Source of the DNA: Archaeoglobus sp. UBA230
GTDB taxonomy: Archaea; Halobacteriota; Archaeoglobi; Archaeoglobales; Archaeoglobaceae
Length of the DNA: 50,712 nt
Direction: 5' to 3'
Assembly: GCA_002507545.1 (NCBI GenBank)
Contig: DAVR01000037.1
Span: forward strand, 1 to 50,712
The notes beneath the pieces are model-generated. The model ran no database searches, had not been told where the DNA came from, and saw only the letters and a list, made by a program, of their open reading frames with translations. Each line of letters begins with the position of its first letter. Position 1 is the first letter of the stretch. Made by a program: the position numbers and the translations under genes. Positions 15,608-23,927 of this stretch are shown here, in pieces.

Positions 15608-16310
15608 ACTCCACCTTTATTGCTTCCTCAAATTTAAGCTTTTTAGTATACAGGGCTGAGCCAATTACAACTCCTGCTGCTCCAGCCCTTTTGATAAACC
15701 TGATGTCTTCAACACTCGTGATTCCGCCTGCAACGTAAACGGGATTTCTGAGACTTTTAACGATTTCTATAATCTTTTCTCTGTCTATTCCCGAAACCAA
15801 ACCCTCAACATCGATGTTTGTGTAGAGGAATGAAACATTTAGATCGTCATAGAGCTTTGCGAGTTGAATCGGGGTTAGCTCAACAGTCTCCTTCCAACCC
15901 TTCACCGCCACCTTGCCCTTTTTTGAGTCTATCGCGACTGTAACCTTCCCCTCCCATTTTTCGGCAAATTTTCTCAGCTCCTCAACCCTCTTAACCGCAA
16001 GTGTCCCGAAGATAACTCTGTCAACACCCAGATTGAACAACCTTTCGGCTACATCAAAATCCCTTACTCCTCCCCCAACCTGAACCTCCGCCATCTTTGC
16101 GATTTTTGCAATAATATCCTCATGTCTCAGCCTTCCCTGAAAGGCTCCACTCAGGTCAATTACATGCAGAACTCTCGCTCCTTTTTCAACCCACCGCCTC
16201 GCAATTTCCACAGGGTCCTCAGCCTCAAAGGTCACTTCATCTTCCCTACCCTGTCTCAGTCTTACAGCCTTTCCGTCCTTAAGGTCAACAGCCGGGATTA
16301 CCCTGAACAT
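15594..16310 (-). CDS. hisA: ProFAR isomerase HisA
   Basis: A 238-residue (beta-alpha)8 barrel that isomerises ProFAR to PRFAR in histidine synthesis. The family start VIPAVDLKDGKAVRL carries the first catalytic Asp; VQVGGGVRDFD and YVAGGITSVED are the phosphate-binding loops; and NIDVEGLVSGID carries the second Asp region. An AT-rich block inside the end of the universal stress gene (around 16325-16345) could serve as its promoter, but the gap of only 30 bases also allows readthrough. Confidence 0.95.
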   Translation of the reverse strand: MFRVIPAVDLKDGKAVRLRQGREDEVTFEAEDPVEIARRWVEKGARVLHVIDLSGAFQGRLRHEDIIAKIAKMAEVQVGGGVRDFDVAERLFNLGVDRVIFGTLAVKRVEELRKFAEKWEGKVTVAIDSKKGKVAVKGWKETVELTPIQLAKLYDDLNVSFLYTNIDVEGLVSGIDREKIIEIVKSLRNPVYVAGGITSVEDIRFIKRAGAAGVVIGSALYTKKLKFEEAIKVEYEKV

Positions 16311-16340
16311 TGGGTGAAAAGAGTTGAAAAAATTTAAAAA

Positions 16341-16733
16341 TTATTTGATGCAAACAACAGGCTGCTTCGCGTGCAGTATAACCTGCTGTGCAACACTGCC
16401 AAAAAGCAGCTTTCCTGCAGGTCTCCTTTTTCTGACGCCTATGACTATCATCGAAGCCTCCACTTCCTCAGCAAACTCTACGATATCCTCTTCGGGTTCC
16501 TTACCCCTTATAAGCAAATGTTTCTCTGCCTCAATACCTCTGCTTTCAGCAAGGCTCACGACATAGTCCAGTAACCTCTCTCCAGCCTCTATCTCCTTCT
16601 CGCTCGTCTTATCACCACCATAGAGGGAATGTATGAACATCAGCTTCTCCCCCCTGAGCTTTGCCTCCTCTACAGCAAAGTCAACTATTCTCGGAGTCCT
16701 CTCAGAATGGTCAATTGCCACAACAATTGCCAT
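16341..16733 (-). CDS. Universal stress protein (UspA family)
   Basis: A 130-residue single-domain Usp protein. It begins with the AIVVAIDHSERTPR strand-loop and ends with IVIGVRKRRPAGKLLFGSVAQQV, which carries a variant of the Gly-rich ATP-binding motif (GS near the end retained), followed by the final strand PVVCIK. These proteins bind ATP or other adenine nucleotides. It starts 2 bases after the livF stop, so it travels with the Liv transporter operon and may report energy state to it. Confidence 0.9.
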   Translation of the reverse strand: MAIVVAIDHSERTPRIVDFAVEEAKLRGEKLMFIHSLYGGDKTSEKEIEAGERLLDYVVSLAESRGIEAEKHLLIRGKEPEEDIVEFAEEVEASMIVIGVRKRRPAGKLLFGSVAQQVILHAKQPVVCIK

Positions 16734-16735
16734 AA

Positions 16736-17440
16736 TTAAACACCTAAGTATGCCTTTTTAATATCTTCGCTCTCCTTAATCTCATCAACACTACCGCCAA
16801 AAGCGATTTTACCCTCGTGTAGAACGTAGGCATAGTCTGAAATGTCGAGGGAGGAAAATACGTTTTGTTCTACGAGCAGTATCGTCAGCCCCTCCTCTTT
16901 CAGCTTGTATATAGTTTCAAATACTTCCTTTACGAGTTTTGGTGCTAAACCCTGACTTGGTTCATCCATGAGAATCAGATTTGGGGATGTCATTAACGCT
17001 CTGCCGATTGCCAACATCTGCTGCTCTCCTCCGCTTAGCGTTCCCGCTTTCTGTTCCTCTCTCTCTTTAAGTCGGGGGAAAAGTGTGTAAACAAGCTCCA
17101 GAGAGTCCTCAAATTTCTCCTCAGCCCTGCTCAGGTAGGCTCCCATAAGAAGGTTATCCTCGACGGTCATGTTTGGAAAAAGATGTCTACCCTCGGGAAC
17201 CATTGTGATTCCCATTTCAACTTTCTTGTGTGGTGGGGTTTTGGTTACATCCTCACCAAAGTACTCGACCATCCCATTCCAAGGACTTATTATCCCAAAA
17301 ATTGCTTTTAAAGTTGTACTCTTTCCTGCTCCGTTCGGACCAAGAACGGTGGTTATGCTCTTCTCCTTTACTTCCAGATCGACCCCCCAAAGAACCTGCA
17401 TCTCACCATAACCGGATTCAAGTTTTGATACTTTCAGCAT
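16736..17440 (-). CDS. livF: Branched-chain-type ABC transporter ATPase LivF
   Basis: A 234-residue ABC ATPase. Walker A is GPNGAGKST, the signature is LSGGEQQMLAIGRAL, and Walker B is LILMDEPSQGLAP. The VPEGRHLFPNMTVEDNLLMGAYL segment is diagnostic of LivF within the HAAT uptake family. It pairs with LivG on the cytoplasmic face of LivHM. Its ATG shares one base with the livG stop. Confidence 0.93.
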   Translation of the reverse strand: MLKVSKLESGYGEMQVLWGVDLEVKEKSITTVLGPNGAGKSTTLKAIFGIISPWNGMVEYFGEDVTKTPPHKKVEMGITMVPEGRHLFPNMTVEDNLLMGAYLSRAEEKFEDSLELVYTLFPRLKEREEQKAGTLSGGEQQMLAIGRALMTSPNLILMDEPSQGLAPKLVKEVFETIYKLKEEGLTILLVEQNVFSSLDISDYAYVLHEGKIAFGGSVDEIKESEDIKKAYLGV

Positions 17441-18168
17441 CAGACCACCCTCCCACCGAGGTAGACTTCAATAACTTCGGGATGATTCAGAACTTCAATA
17501 GTTGGACCTTCCAAAAGTTTTCTTCCCTGATGCATAACCACAACTCTTTCCGCAAATTTTGTTATGGCGTGCATCAAGTGTTCGACCATTGAAACTACTG
17601 CTATGTTCTCCTCCTCCTTAACTCTCTTGATCAGGTCGATTATCTTGTCTATGTCCTTTGGATTCATTCCCGCAAGCAGCTCGTCCAGCAACAGAAGTTT
17701 CGGCTTCATCGCCAGAGCTCTCGCAAGCTCCATCAATTTCTTCTCAAGAGGGGTTAGAAGTTTTGCTTCCTTGTTTCTGAGTTCGTAAATTCCGACAATC
17801 TTCAGGTATTCGTCAGCCATCTCCAAAGCCTCGTCAACTCCAGCGTGAGCCCTTCCGAACATCGCTCCAATTGCCACGTTCTCTCTTACACTGGCGGATC
17901 CAAATGGACGGGGAATTTGAAAGGTTCTGGCGAGTCCAAGTGGCGCCCTTTTATGGGGAGGCAGGTTTGTAATATCTTTACCCTCAAATATAATTTTACC
18001 CTCATCGGGAATGTACACTCCGCTAATCAAATTGTAAAGTGTAGTTTTTCCACTCCCGTTTGGGCCGACTATTCCAAGAGCCTCTCCCTCCTCAACTTCG
18101 AGATCCAGCTTGTTCACCGCAACAAGCCCACCAAACCTCTTTGTTACATTTTCGAGCTTCAGTAGCAT
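17440..18168 (-). CDS. livG: Branched-chain-type ABC transporter ATPase LivG
   Basis: A 242-residue ABC ATPase. Walker A is GPNGSGKTT, the GLARTFQIPRPF block is typical of LivG, and Walker B is LLLLDELLAGMNP. The LSGGQ signature is replaced by LTPLEKKLMELARAL. I recognise an LT-x-x-E version as an established LivG variant rather than a broken gene. The DELLAGMNPKD ending also differs from the classic DEPAAG form. Such variants occur often in transporters for acids other than branched-chain amino acids, in line with the dehydrogenase and CoA-transferase upstream. Confidence 0.92.
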   Translation of the reverse strand: MLLKLENVTKRFGGLVAVNKLDLEVEEGEALGIVGPNGSGKTTLYNLISGVYIPDEGKIIFEGKDITNLPPHKRAPLGLARTFQIPRPFGSASVRENVAIGAMFGRAHAGVDEALEMADEYLKIVGIYELRNKEAKLLTPLEKKLMELARALAMKPKLLLLDELLAGMNPKDIDKIIDLIKRVKEEENIAVVSMVEHLMHAITKFAERVVVMHQGRKLLEGPTIEVLNHPEVIEVYLGGRVV

Positions 18169-18177
18169 TTTGTCACC

Positions 18178-19167
18178 TCACGTAATGTACTCGATAATTC
18201 CCCTTTCCTGTAATTTTTTCTTGACAAATCCCACAACTCCTTCTGGAAAGGCGACGACTATTACAAGCAGTAGAGGTGCGAATACAAGCAACTGGAAGCC
18301 CGGTAAGATTACTGAGAGATAGTACTTCAACGCACCGTATATCAGACCTCCGACAACTGGCCCGAGGAGAGTACCAGCTCCTCCGAGCATAACAATGACT
18401 ATTGCTTCAACCGTGTAGTGGATGAAGAAAACGTCTTCTGGGAAGACGTAGGTAAGCTTCAGCGTCCATGCAGAAGCTCCGATCATGGCTCCGATAGTTG
18501 CACTTGTGAAGAATGCGATAAGTTTGTACTTCGTAACATTTATGCCCATAACTTTGGCAGCATCTTCATCTTCCCTAACTGCAAGCAAAGCATAACCGAC
18601 CCTGCTATTAATCATGTAAACCGTAATCACTGAAGCGATGAAGATTATTATTATCAATGCCGCATCAGCCACAAATGTGGACAAATAGTTTGCAAACTCA
18701 GGTCCAAAGGTCTTACGGAGTTTTCCTGAGAGGATTATACCTTCAGAGCCGCCCCATATTTTCGCCCCTTCAATGAGGTATCTCAACCCCTCGTTAACAC
18801 CGATTGTAGCGATAGCGAAATAGGCCCCTCTCAATCTCAACGCCACTCCACCAACAGCGGTGCAAAGCAGTGCTGCGAAAATTAGGGCAAGGACAAATCC
18901 GAGGGGAATTGCCCATATCCCCAAGTACGTGAAGTACCCAAGTGCAACGCCCATGCCGTAAGCACCCATTGCGAGGAAGGCAACATAGCCGAAATCAACA
19001 TATCCTGTGAGACCCATGAAGTTGTTCAACGCAACACCGATTCCGATGTAAAACATTATGTACATTATCGGCTGCCACAAACCCGGTTGAGAAAGTCCTA
19101 TAGCTATCAAGATAATGTAGATGGCAAACGGAATTATCAGAGATTTGAACTTAAACAAGTCACTCAC
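18178..19167 (-). CDS. livM: Branched-chain-type ABC transporter permease LivM
   Basis: A 329-residue membrane protein with about nine hydrophobic segments and the family features GYVDFGYVAFLAMGAYGMGV, LRLRGAYFAIATIGVNEGLR and the coupling-loop region VREDEDAAKVMGINVTKYKL. With LivH it forms the transmembrane channel of a type I importer. It overlaps livH by 8 bases. Confidence 0.93.
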   Translation of the reverse strand: MSDLFKFKSLIIPFAIYIILIAIGLSQPGLWQPIMYIMFYIGIGVALNNFMGLTGYVDFGYVAFLAMGAYGMGVALGYFTYLGIWAIPLGFVLALIFAALLCTAVGGVALRLRGAYFAIATIGVNEGLRYLIEGAKIWGGSEGIILSGKLRKTFGPEFANYLSTFVADAALIIIIFIASVITVYMINSRVGYALLAVREDEDAAKVMGINVTKYKLIAFFTSATIGAMIGASAWTLKLTYVFPEDVFFIHYTVEAIVIVMLGGAGTLLGPVVGGLIYGALKYYLSVILPGFQLLVFAPLLLVIVVAFPEGVVGFVKKKLQERGIIEYIT

Positions 19168-20047
19168 CTCCGAGAAGACCTGTTGGTTTCAGTAACAAGA
19201 TCAGCAGGAGTGCGGTAAAACTAACGAACCTCGTGAGACCAAAGGGCTCAACTCCCGGAATGAGACCGAGCAGAGTGTAGGAACCATTTTCGAGCAGGCC
19301 AAATATAAATCCTGCATAGAATGCACCCCATGGAGAGCCAAGGCCTCCAAGAACAGCTATGACGAACGCTTTGAGTGTGTAATCGCCTCCCATGTAAACA
19401 TTAATACCGACGGGCGTGAAGAGTGTGACGAGAACTCCGCTCGTAACTGTGAGCGCAATTCCTATTGCGAAGCTTAAAGCGTAGACCATGTTGACGTTTA
19501 TTCCGCAAACCATCGCCCCCTCCTTATCCTCCACCACGGCCCTTATAGCCTTTCCGAGTTTAGTTCTGCTGAACCATACGTAGAGCAATGCTGCGATTAC
19601 GATACTTGAACCAAAAGCGTAGAGCTTTGTAAACGGCAGTTCTGTAAAGGGTAAGGATATACCGCCTATGTCCCAGCTATATCCCACATAATCCGGACCC
19701 CAGAAGAACTTTGAAAGCTCTTCAATGAAAACACCAATACCAAAAGTAGCAAGAAGGGTTGAAAGTTCAGGAGCATCAAGCAATCTTCTAATAATGGTCA
19801 TGAAAACGACAAATCCCATCGCAAGACCGACAATAACCGCCACTACTATGGAAGCAAGTGGCGGTATGGAGTAGAGAGTGAACATCCAGAAGGCGGTAAA
19901 TGCACCAACCATTATGAAGGCTCCGTGGCCCACATTAACAACTCTTAAAACACCAAATATGAGGCTTAAACCCATTGTCGCGAGCCCGTAAACACCACCA
20001 AGCAGTAAACCGTAAATGATATTGGCTGCAAGCTGCTCTGCAATCAT
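19160..20047 (-). CDS. livH: Branched-chain-type ABC transporter permease LivH
   Basis: A 295-residue membrane protein with about eight hydrophobic segments. It has YGLLLGGVYGLATMGLSLIFGV at the start, VNVGHGAFIMVGAF, the coupling loop VEDKEGAMVCGINVN, and KAFVIAVLGGLGSPWGAFYAG near the end. The next gene (livM) begins inside its 3' end. A GAGGTGAATGA region precedes the start. Confidence 0.93.
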   Translation of the reverse strand: MIAEQLAANIIYGLLLGGVYGLATMGLSLIFGVLRVVNVGHGAFIMVGAFTAFWMFTLYSIPPLASIVVAVIVGLAMGFVVFMTIIRRLLDAPELSTLLATFGIGVFIEELSKFFWGPDYVGYSWDIGGISLPFTELPFTKLYAFGSSIVIAALLYVWFSRTKLGKAIRAVVEDKEGAMVCGINVNMVYALSFAIGIALTVTSGVLVTLFTPVGINVYMGGDYTLKAFVIAVLGGLGSPWGAFYAGFIFGLLENGSYTLLGLIPGVEPFGLTRFVSFTALLLILLLKPTGLLGGE

Positions 20048-20080
20048 TCATTCACCTCAAAAATTTAAAAATTAAAAATT

Positions 20081-21400
20081 TTAACTTCCACAAGTCTTGC
20101 CCTCCGCCTTCTCATCCCACGTGGGCATTGGATAGCAAGGTTTGGCATTCGCAGCACTTTCTGGCCATACAATCTTCTTCTCTTCGTTCTGCCACTGTAT
20201 TATGACCATGTCGTGTCCAACCTGCTTCCCTGTTTCGGGGTCAATGCTCCACATTCCGTACACACACATGAACTCTAAGTCATTCATAGCCTCTCTCACT
20301 CTATCAACATCCGTGCTCTGAGCCTTTTCGATGGCTTTTGCATAACTTAACACTGCTGCGGCAGCCTCAGCAACATGGTAGCTCGGCTCAGCATCTTCTC
20401 CCGCAAGATCCTTGAACATTTTGATGAACTCTTCCTGTGTTGGTCCGTACCATTCTACTCCAAGCTTTTCTGCGACTTCTGGACTGTATTTGACTCCAGT
20501 TTCCCACTGGGCTGGTGCAGATATGCCCTCTGCCTTTGTACCCAGAGCCTCGTAGAATGCAGGTAATGATGGTGCAACAAGGATTGATATCGCCTTGATG
20601 TTTATGTTAAGTTCCGCAAGCTGCTGAGCGAGCAACTGTCCATCGGCGAAGTGTCCACCACCAATCAATACATCAGGATTCGCTGCTTTGAGTTCGTTAA
20701 GTATGGGTGAGAGATCGGTAGTACCCGCAGGGTAGGTTTTTTCGTAAACTATCTCGAATCCAAGTTTCTCAGCGTATTCCTTGGCTGCCTGATGGACTGC
20801 TCTTGAGAATTCTTTGTCCTCGTAAACCAAAGCCAATCTTTTTGCATCTGGATCTAAGGTCTTCACCATGTCAAGGAATCCTGTCTGGTATTTACTTGCC
20901 GGACTTAGAGTCTGGACAACATAATAGTAACCCTGTTCGAAGATGTAATCACTTGCACCACCATGGCTGTTCATCAAAACACCGTATTTTTCCGCAATTG
21001 GTGCTGCTGCCATTGTCAATCCGGAGCTGTATGGTGCCAAGATGAACTTGACTTTGTCCACAGTGGCGAGCCTCTCTATGAGACTTTGGACGGACTCTTT
21101 CTTCGATTCATCGTCGTAGTATTTGATTTCAACTTTGTAAACCTTGTTTCCTACCTTGATACCTCCATTCTCGTTTATCCACTGAGCGGCCACCTGCATA
21201 CCCCACAGAGACATCTGACCTTCTTTGGCGAATTTACCTGACAGGCTTATTGGTGCTCCAAAATATAGCGTTTCTTCCTTAGGTCCAGTAGGCGTTGCTG
21301 CGGGTGTTGTTGTGGTTGGCTTCTCCTCTGGTTGTTGTGCACATCCTGCGAAGAACAAAACAAATCCAACGAGTACTAATACGAAAACTTTCTTCCGCAT
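20081..21400 (-). CDS. livK: Branched-chain-type substrate-binding lipoprotein LivK
   Basis: A 439-residue type I periplasmic-binding protein. The signal peptide ends in the lipobox FFAGCAQ (Cys20), followed by a Thr/Pro-rich tether of about 25 residues. The mature fold begins LYFGAPISLSGKFAKEG and includes AAQWINENGGI and the DDESKKESVQSLIERLA region. It would be anchored outside the cytoplasmic membrane and hand ligand to LivHM. It is longer than bacterial LivK, partly through the tether. The start has GAGGTGAGAAGGG just upstream. Specificity may be for the acid processed by the two upstream enzymes rather than for leucine. Confidence 0.9.
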   Translation of the reverse strand: MRKKVFVLVLVGFVLFFAGCAQQPEEKPTTTTPAATPTGPKEETLYFGAPISLSGKFAKEGQMSLWGMQVAAQWINENGGIKVGNKVYKVEIKYYDDESKKESVQSLIERLATVDKVKFILAPYSSGLTMAAAPIAEKYGVLMNSHGGASDYIFEQGYYYVVQTLSPASKYQTGFLDMVKTLDPDAKRLALVYEDKEFSRAVHQAAKEYAEKLGFEIVYEKTYPAGTTDLSPILNELKAANPDVLIGGGHFADGQLLAQQLAELNINIKAISILVAPSLPAFYEALGTKAEGISAPAQWETGVKYSPEVAEKLGVEWYGPTQEEFIKMFKDLAGEDAEPSYHVAEAAAAVLSYAKAIEKAQSTDVDRVREAMNDLEFMCVYGMWSIDPETGKQVGHDMVIIQWQNEEKKIVWPESAANAKPCYPMPTWDEKAEGKTCGS

Positions 21401-21464
21401 CCCTTCTCACCTCACAGTTTTCACCCTTAAAAAAATTACATTTTAAAAAATTTTTCATTTTTAA

Positions 21465-22664
21465 TCACACCACTCCTTCACTTTTCAGTCCTTCAATTTC
21501 CTCGATGTCGTATCCAATAGACTTTAGTACCTCTTCGGTATGCTCTCCAAGTTTCGGCGGTCTTTTAACCTCTATTTCGAATCCTGAAAATTTAACAGGA
21601 TTGTTAAAGAGCTTTATTTTTCCCAAACCGGGGTAATCTACATCAACAACCGTTTTTCTGTACTTCGTCTGAGGATGTTCTATTACCTCTCTAATGGTGT
21701 TCACAGCTCCGCTTGGCACTCCGGCTTTGAGTAAAATTTCAACCCATTCATCTCTTGTTTTCCCTTTCAGCTTTTCAACTATTATTCTCTCAAGTTCTTC
21801 TCTGTTTTTCAATCTGTCCCTGTTTGTCGCAAAACGTGGGTCATCAATTAGTTTTTCAAGCCCTACAGCCTTACAGAACTCCCTCCAGTGCCACTCAGTT
21901 GCAACAACTATGTTGACGAGCTTGCCATCCCCAGCCGGGTAGGGCTCGTAGGGTGTGGCCAAGAAATATTTAGTTCCCATTCTCAACTCTTCGTCTTTCA
22001 TTCCCTCTACGATGGCCATGTTCATCAGGTTTAGCATCATGGTAACTGCACAGTCGAAGAGGGAGATGTCAATCTCCATTCCTTCTCCCGTCTTCTCCCT
22101 CCTAAGCAGTGCTGCAAGGACTGCATACACACCATACATTGATGCGAGTAAATCGGTTATTGGTATATTGATTTTACATGGCGTATCCCTCGTCCCAGTA
22201 TAGCTGATTATACCTGCCTCACCCTGAATGAGCTGGTCAAAGGCTGGTCTATCCCTGTAAGGACCATCCTGTCCGAATCCTGATACGTGACAGTAAACTA
22301 TGTCTGGATTGATCTTCTTTACAGCCTCATAATCTACTCCAAGCTTCTTAACAACTCCCGGAACAAAATTTTCGATGATAACGTCAGCCTTTTCTGCAAG
22401 TTTGAAGAAAATCTCCTTTCCCTTTTCGTGCTTCAAGTCGAGGGTCATTGACTTCTTGTTCCTGTTTACGACGCCAAAGTAAAAGCTGAGATCTGCCTTT
22501 ATGGGAATCCAGTGCCTTGCCAAGTCACCGACTTTTGGTCTTTCGATGTGTATAACCTCCGCCCCAAGATCCGCCAACAGCGTGCCGATATAAGGTCCAG
22601 CTACCGCCTGTCCCAGCTCAATGACGAGCATCTCGTCAAAAGGGGGAAAATCCAATGCGATCAC
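21465..22664 (-). CDS. Class III CoA-transferase (CaiB/BaiF family)
   Basis: A 399-residue family III CoA-transferase. It has LVIELGQAVAGPYIGTLLADLGAEVIHIERP at the N-terminus (read as two adjoining segments), NRNKKSMTLDL, and ITDLLASMYGVYA, whose Asp171 is in the position of the catalytic aspartate that forms an anhydride with the acyl group. It moves CoA from a donor such as succinyl-CoA to a free acid. It follows glutaryl-CoA dehydrogenase after one base, so glutarate is the most economical acceptor, as in SUGCT-type enzymes. That assignment rests on context. GC is clearly lower than in the dehydrogenase gene (24 of 60 bases at 21961-22020, counted by hand). Confidence 0.85.
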   Translation of the reverse strand: MIALDFPPFDEMLVIELGQAVAGPYIGTLLADLGAEVIHIERPKVGDLARHWIPIKADLSFYFGVVNRNKKSMTLDLKHEKGKEIFFKLAEKADVIIENFVPGVVKKLGVDYEAVKKINPDIVYCHVSGFGQDGPYRDRPAFDQLIQGEAGIISYTGTRDTPCKINIPITDLLASMYGVYAVLAALLRREKTGEGMEIDISLFDCAVTMMLNLMNMAIVEGMKDEELRMGTKYFLATPYEPYPAGDGKLVNIVVATEWHWREFCKAVGLEKLIDDPRFATNRDRLKNREELERIIVEKLKGKTRDEWVEILLKAGVPSGAVNTIREVIEHPQTKYRKTVVDVDYPGLGKIKLFNNPVKFSGFEIEVKRPPKLGEHTEEVLKSIGYDIEEIEGLKSEGVV

Positions 22665-22665
22665 C

Positions 22666-23850
22666 CTACAGTTCTCTCCTAAACGCCTGATACCCAGTAA
22701 TCGCCCTACCTAAGATCAGCGTGTGGATGTCATCTGTCCCCTCGTAAGTATATACCGACTCAATGTTCGCCATGTGCCTTATCGGAGAGTAGTCCAAGCT
22801 TACCCCATTCGCCCCCAGCAGCTCCCTCGCAGTCCTCGCACAGTATCTCGCCACCCTCACATTGTTCTTCTTCGCTAAGGATATCTGCTCTGTCGTGGCC
22901 TTGCCCTCGTCCATCAGCCTTGCAAGCCTCCATGCGAGTAGCTGCCCCTTGGTGATCTCAATCAGCATCTTGACGAGCTTCTCCTGCACGAGCTGGAACG
23001 AAGCCAAAGGAGCCCCGAACTGCTTCCTCTCCTTTGTGTAATTCAATGCCGTCTCATAGCAATCCATAGCAGCCCCGATAGCCCCCCAGGAAATCCCGAA
23101 CCTTGCCTGATTCAGACAGCTCAGAGGAGCTCTCAGCCCCCTTGCCCCTGGCAGTCTGTTCTCCTCACTAACTCTGCAGTTCACAAGGCCGAGCTCACCA
23201 ACACTTCCAGCCCTCATAGAACCCTTCTTTGTCAGGGCACTCTGCTGAAAGCCCTTCGTGCCCTTCTCCACAATAAACCCCTTGATCTTGCCATCCTCCA
23301 CATCCCTCGCCCACACTACAGCTATGTCCGCCATATCAGCCTCGCTGATCCAGGTTTTGGTCCCATTCAGCACCCACTCATCCCCATTCCTTCTCGCAGT
23401 AGCCTCCATACTCCCCGGATCACTTCCATGGTTAGGCTCGGTCAAACCAAAACAACCAATGATTTCGCCCTTGGCAAGCTTCGGCAGATACTCCTTCTTC
23501 TGCTCCTCACTGCCGTACTGCCATATCGGATACATTACCAAGCCAGAAGTTACTGCAACGAAGCTTCGCAAAGCACTGTCAACCCTCTCCACCTCTTGGC
23601 AAACTATTCCAAAGGTCGTGTAGCTCATTCCCGGACAGCCATACTCCTCGGGAATGAATGTGCCCAGCATCCCGAGCTCTCCGAACTTCTTTCCAAGCTT
23701 ATGGAAGTTCAACGGCTTCTCCTCATGCCACGCATCAGCAACAAGCGGTACAACCTCCTTCTCAAGAAATTCTCTGACAGAATTCCTGACCAGTCTGTCT
23801 TCATCGCTCAGAAGCTCATCTATATTGTAGAAATCAACTCCTCTGAACAT
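22666..23850 (-). CDS. gcdH: Glutaryl-CoA dehydrogenase (acyl-CoA dehydrogenase family)
   Basis: A 394-residue FAD-dependent acyl-CoA dehydrogenase. The FAD/substrate motifs are GCFGLTEPNHGSDPGSM and LNGTKTWIS. The C-terminal TYEGTDDIHTLILGRAITG, with Glu370 as the predicted catalytic base, is the pattern of glutaryl-CoA dehydrogenases rather than straight-chain enzymes, and ERVDSALRSFVAV carries the arginine expected to hold the distal carboxylate. The decarboxylating enzyme makes crotonyl-CoA; a non-decarboxylating version stops at glutaconyl-CoA, and the two cannot be told apart here. The start has AGGTGAG just upstream. Base composition is high (39 of 60 G or C at 22801-22860), unlike the neighbouring CoA-transferase. 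Confidence 0.9.
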   Translation of the reverse strand: MFRGVDFYNIDELLSDEDRLVRNSVREFLEKEVVPLVADAWHEEKPLNFHKLGKKFGELGMLGTFIPEEYGCPGMSYTTFGIVCQEVERVDSALRSFVAVTSGLVMYPIWQYGSEEQKKEYLPKLAKGEIIGCFGLTEPNHGSDPGSMEATARRNGDEWVLNGTKTWISEADMADIAVVWARDVEDGKIKGFIVEKGTKGFQQSALTKKGSMRAGSVGELGLVNCRVSEENRLPGARGLRAPLSCLNQARFGISWGAIGAAMDCYETALNYTKERKQFGAPLASFQLVQEKLVKMLIEITKGQLLAWRLARLMDEGKATTEQISLAKKNNVRVARYCARTARELLGANGVSLDYSPIRHMANIESVYTYEGTDDIHTLILGRAITGYQAFRREL

Positions 23851-23927
23851 TTTCTCACCTCTAACTATTGTGTTTAATTTTTATGAAACTTTTACTTTAA
23901 AAAATTTTGCGGAAATTTATTGCCATT

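Noticed and set aside
17440..18168. LivG regarded as a broken ABC ATPase because LSGGQ is missing
   Set aside because: LT-x-x-E followed by ELARAL is an established variant in LivG proteins; the Walker motifs are intact.
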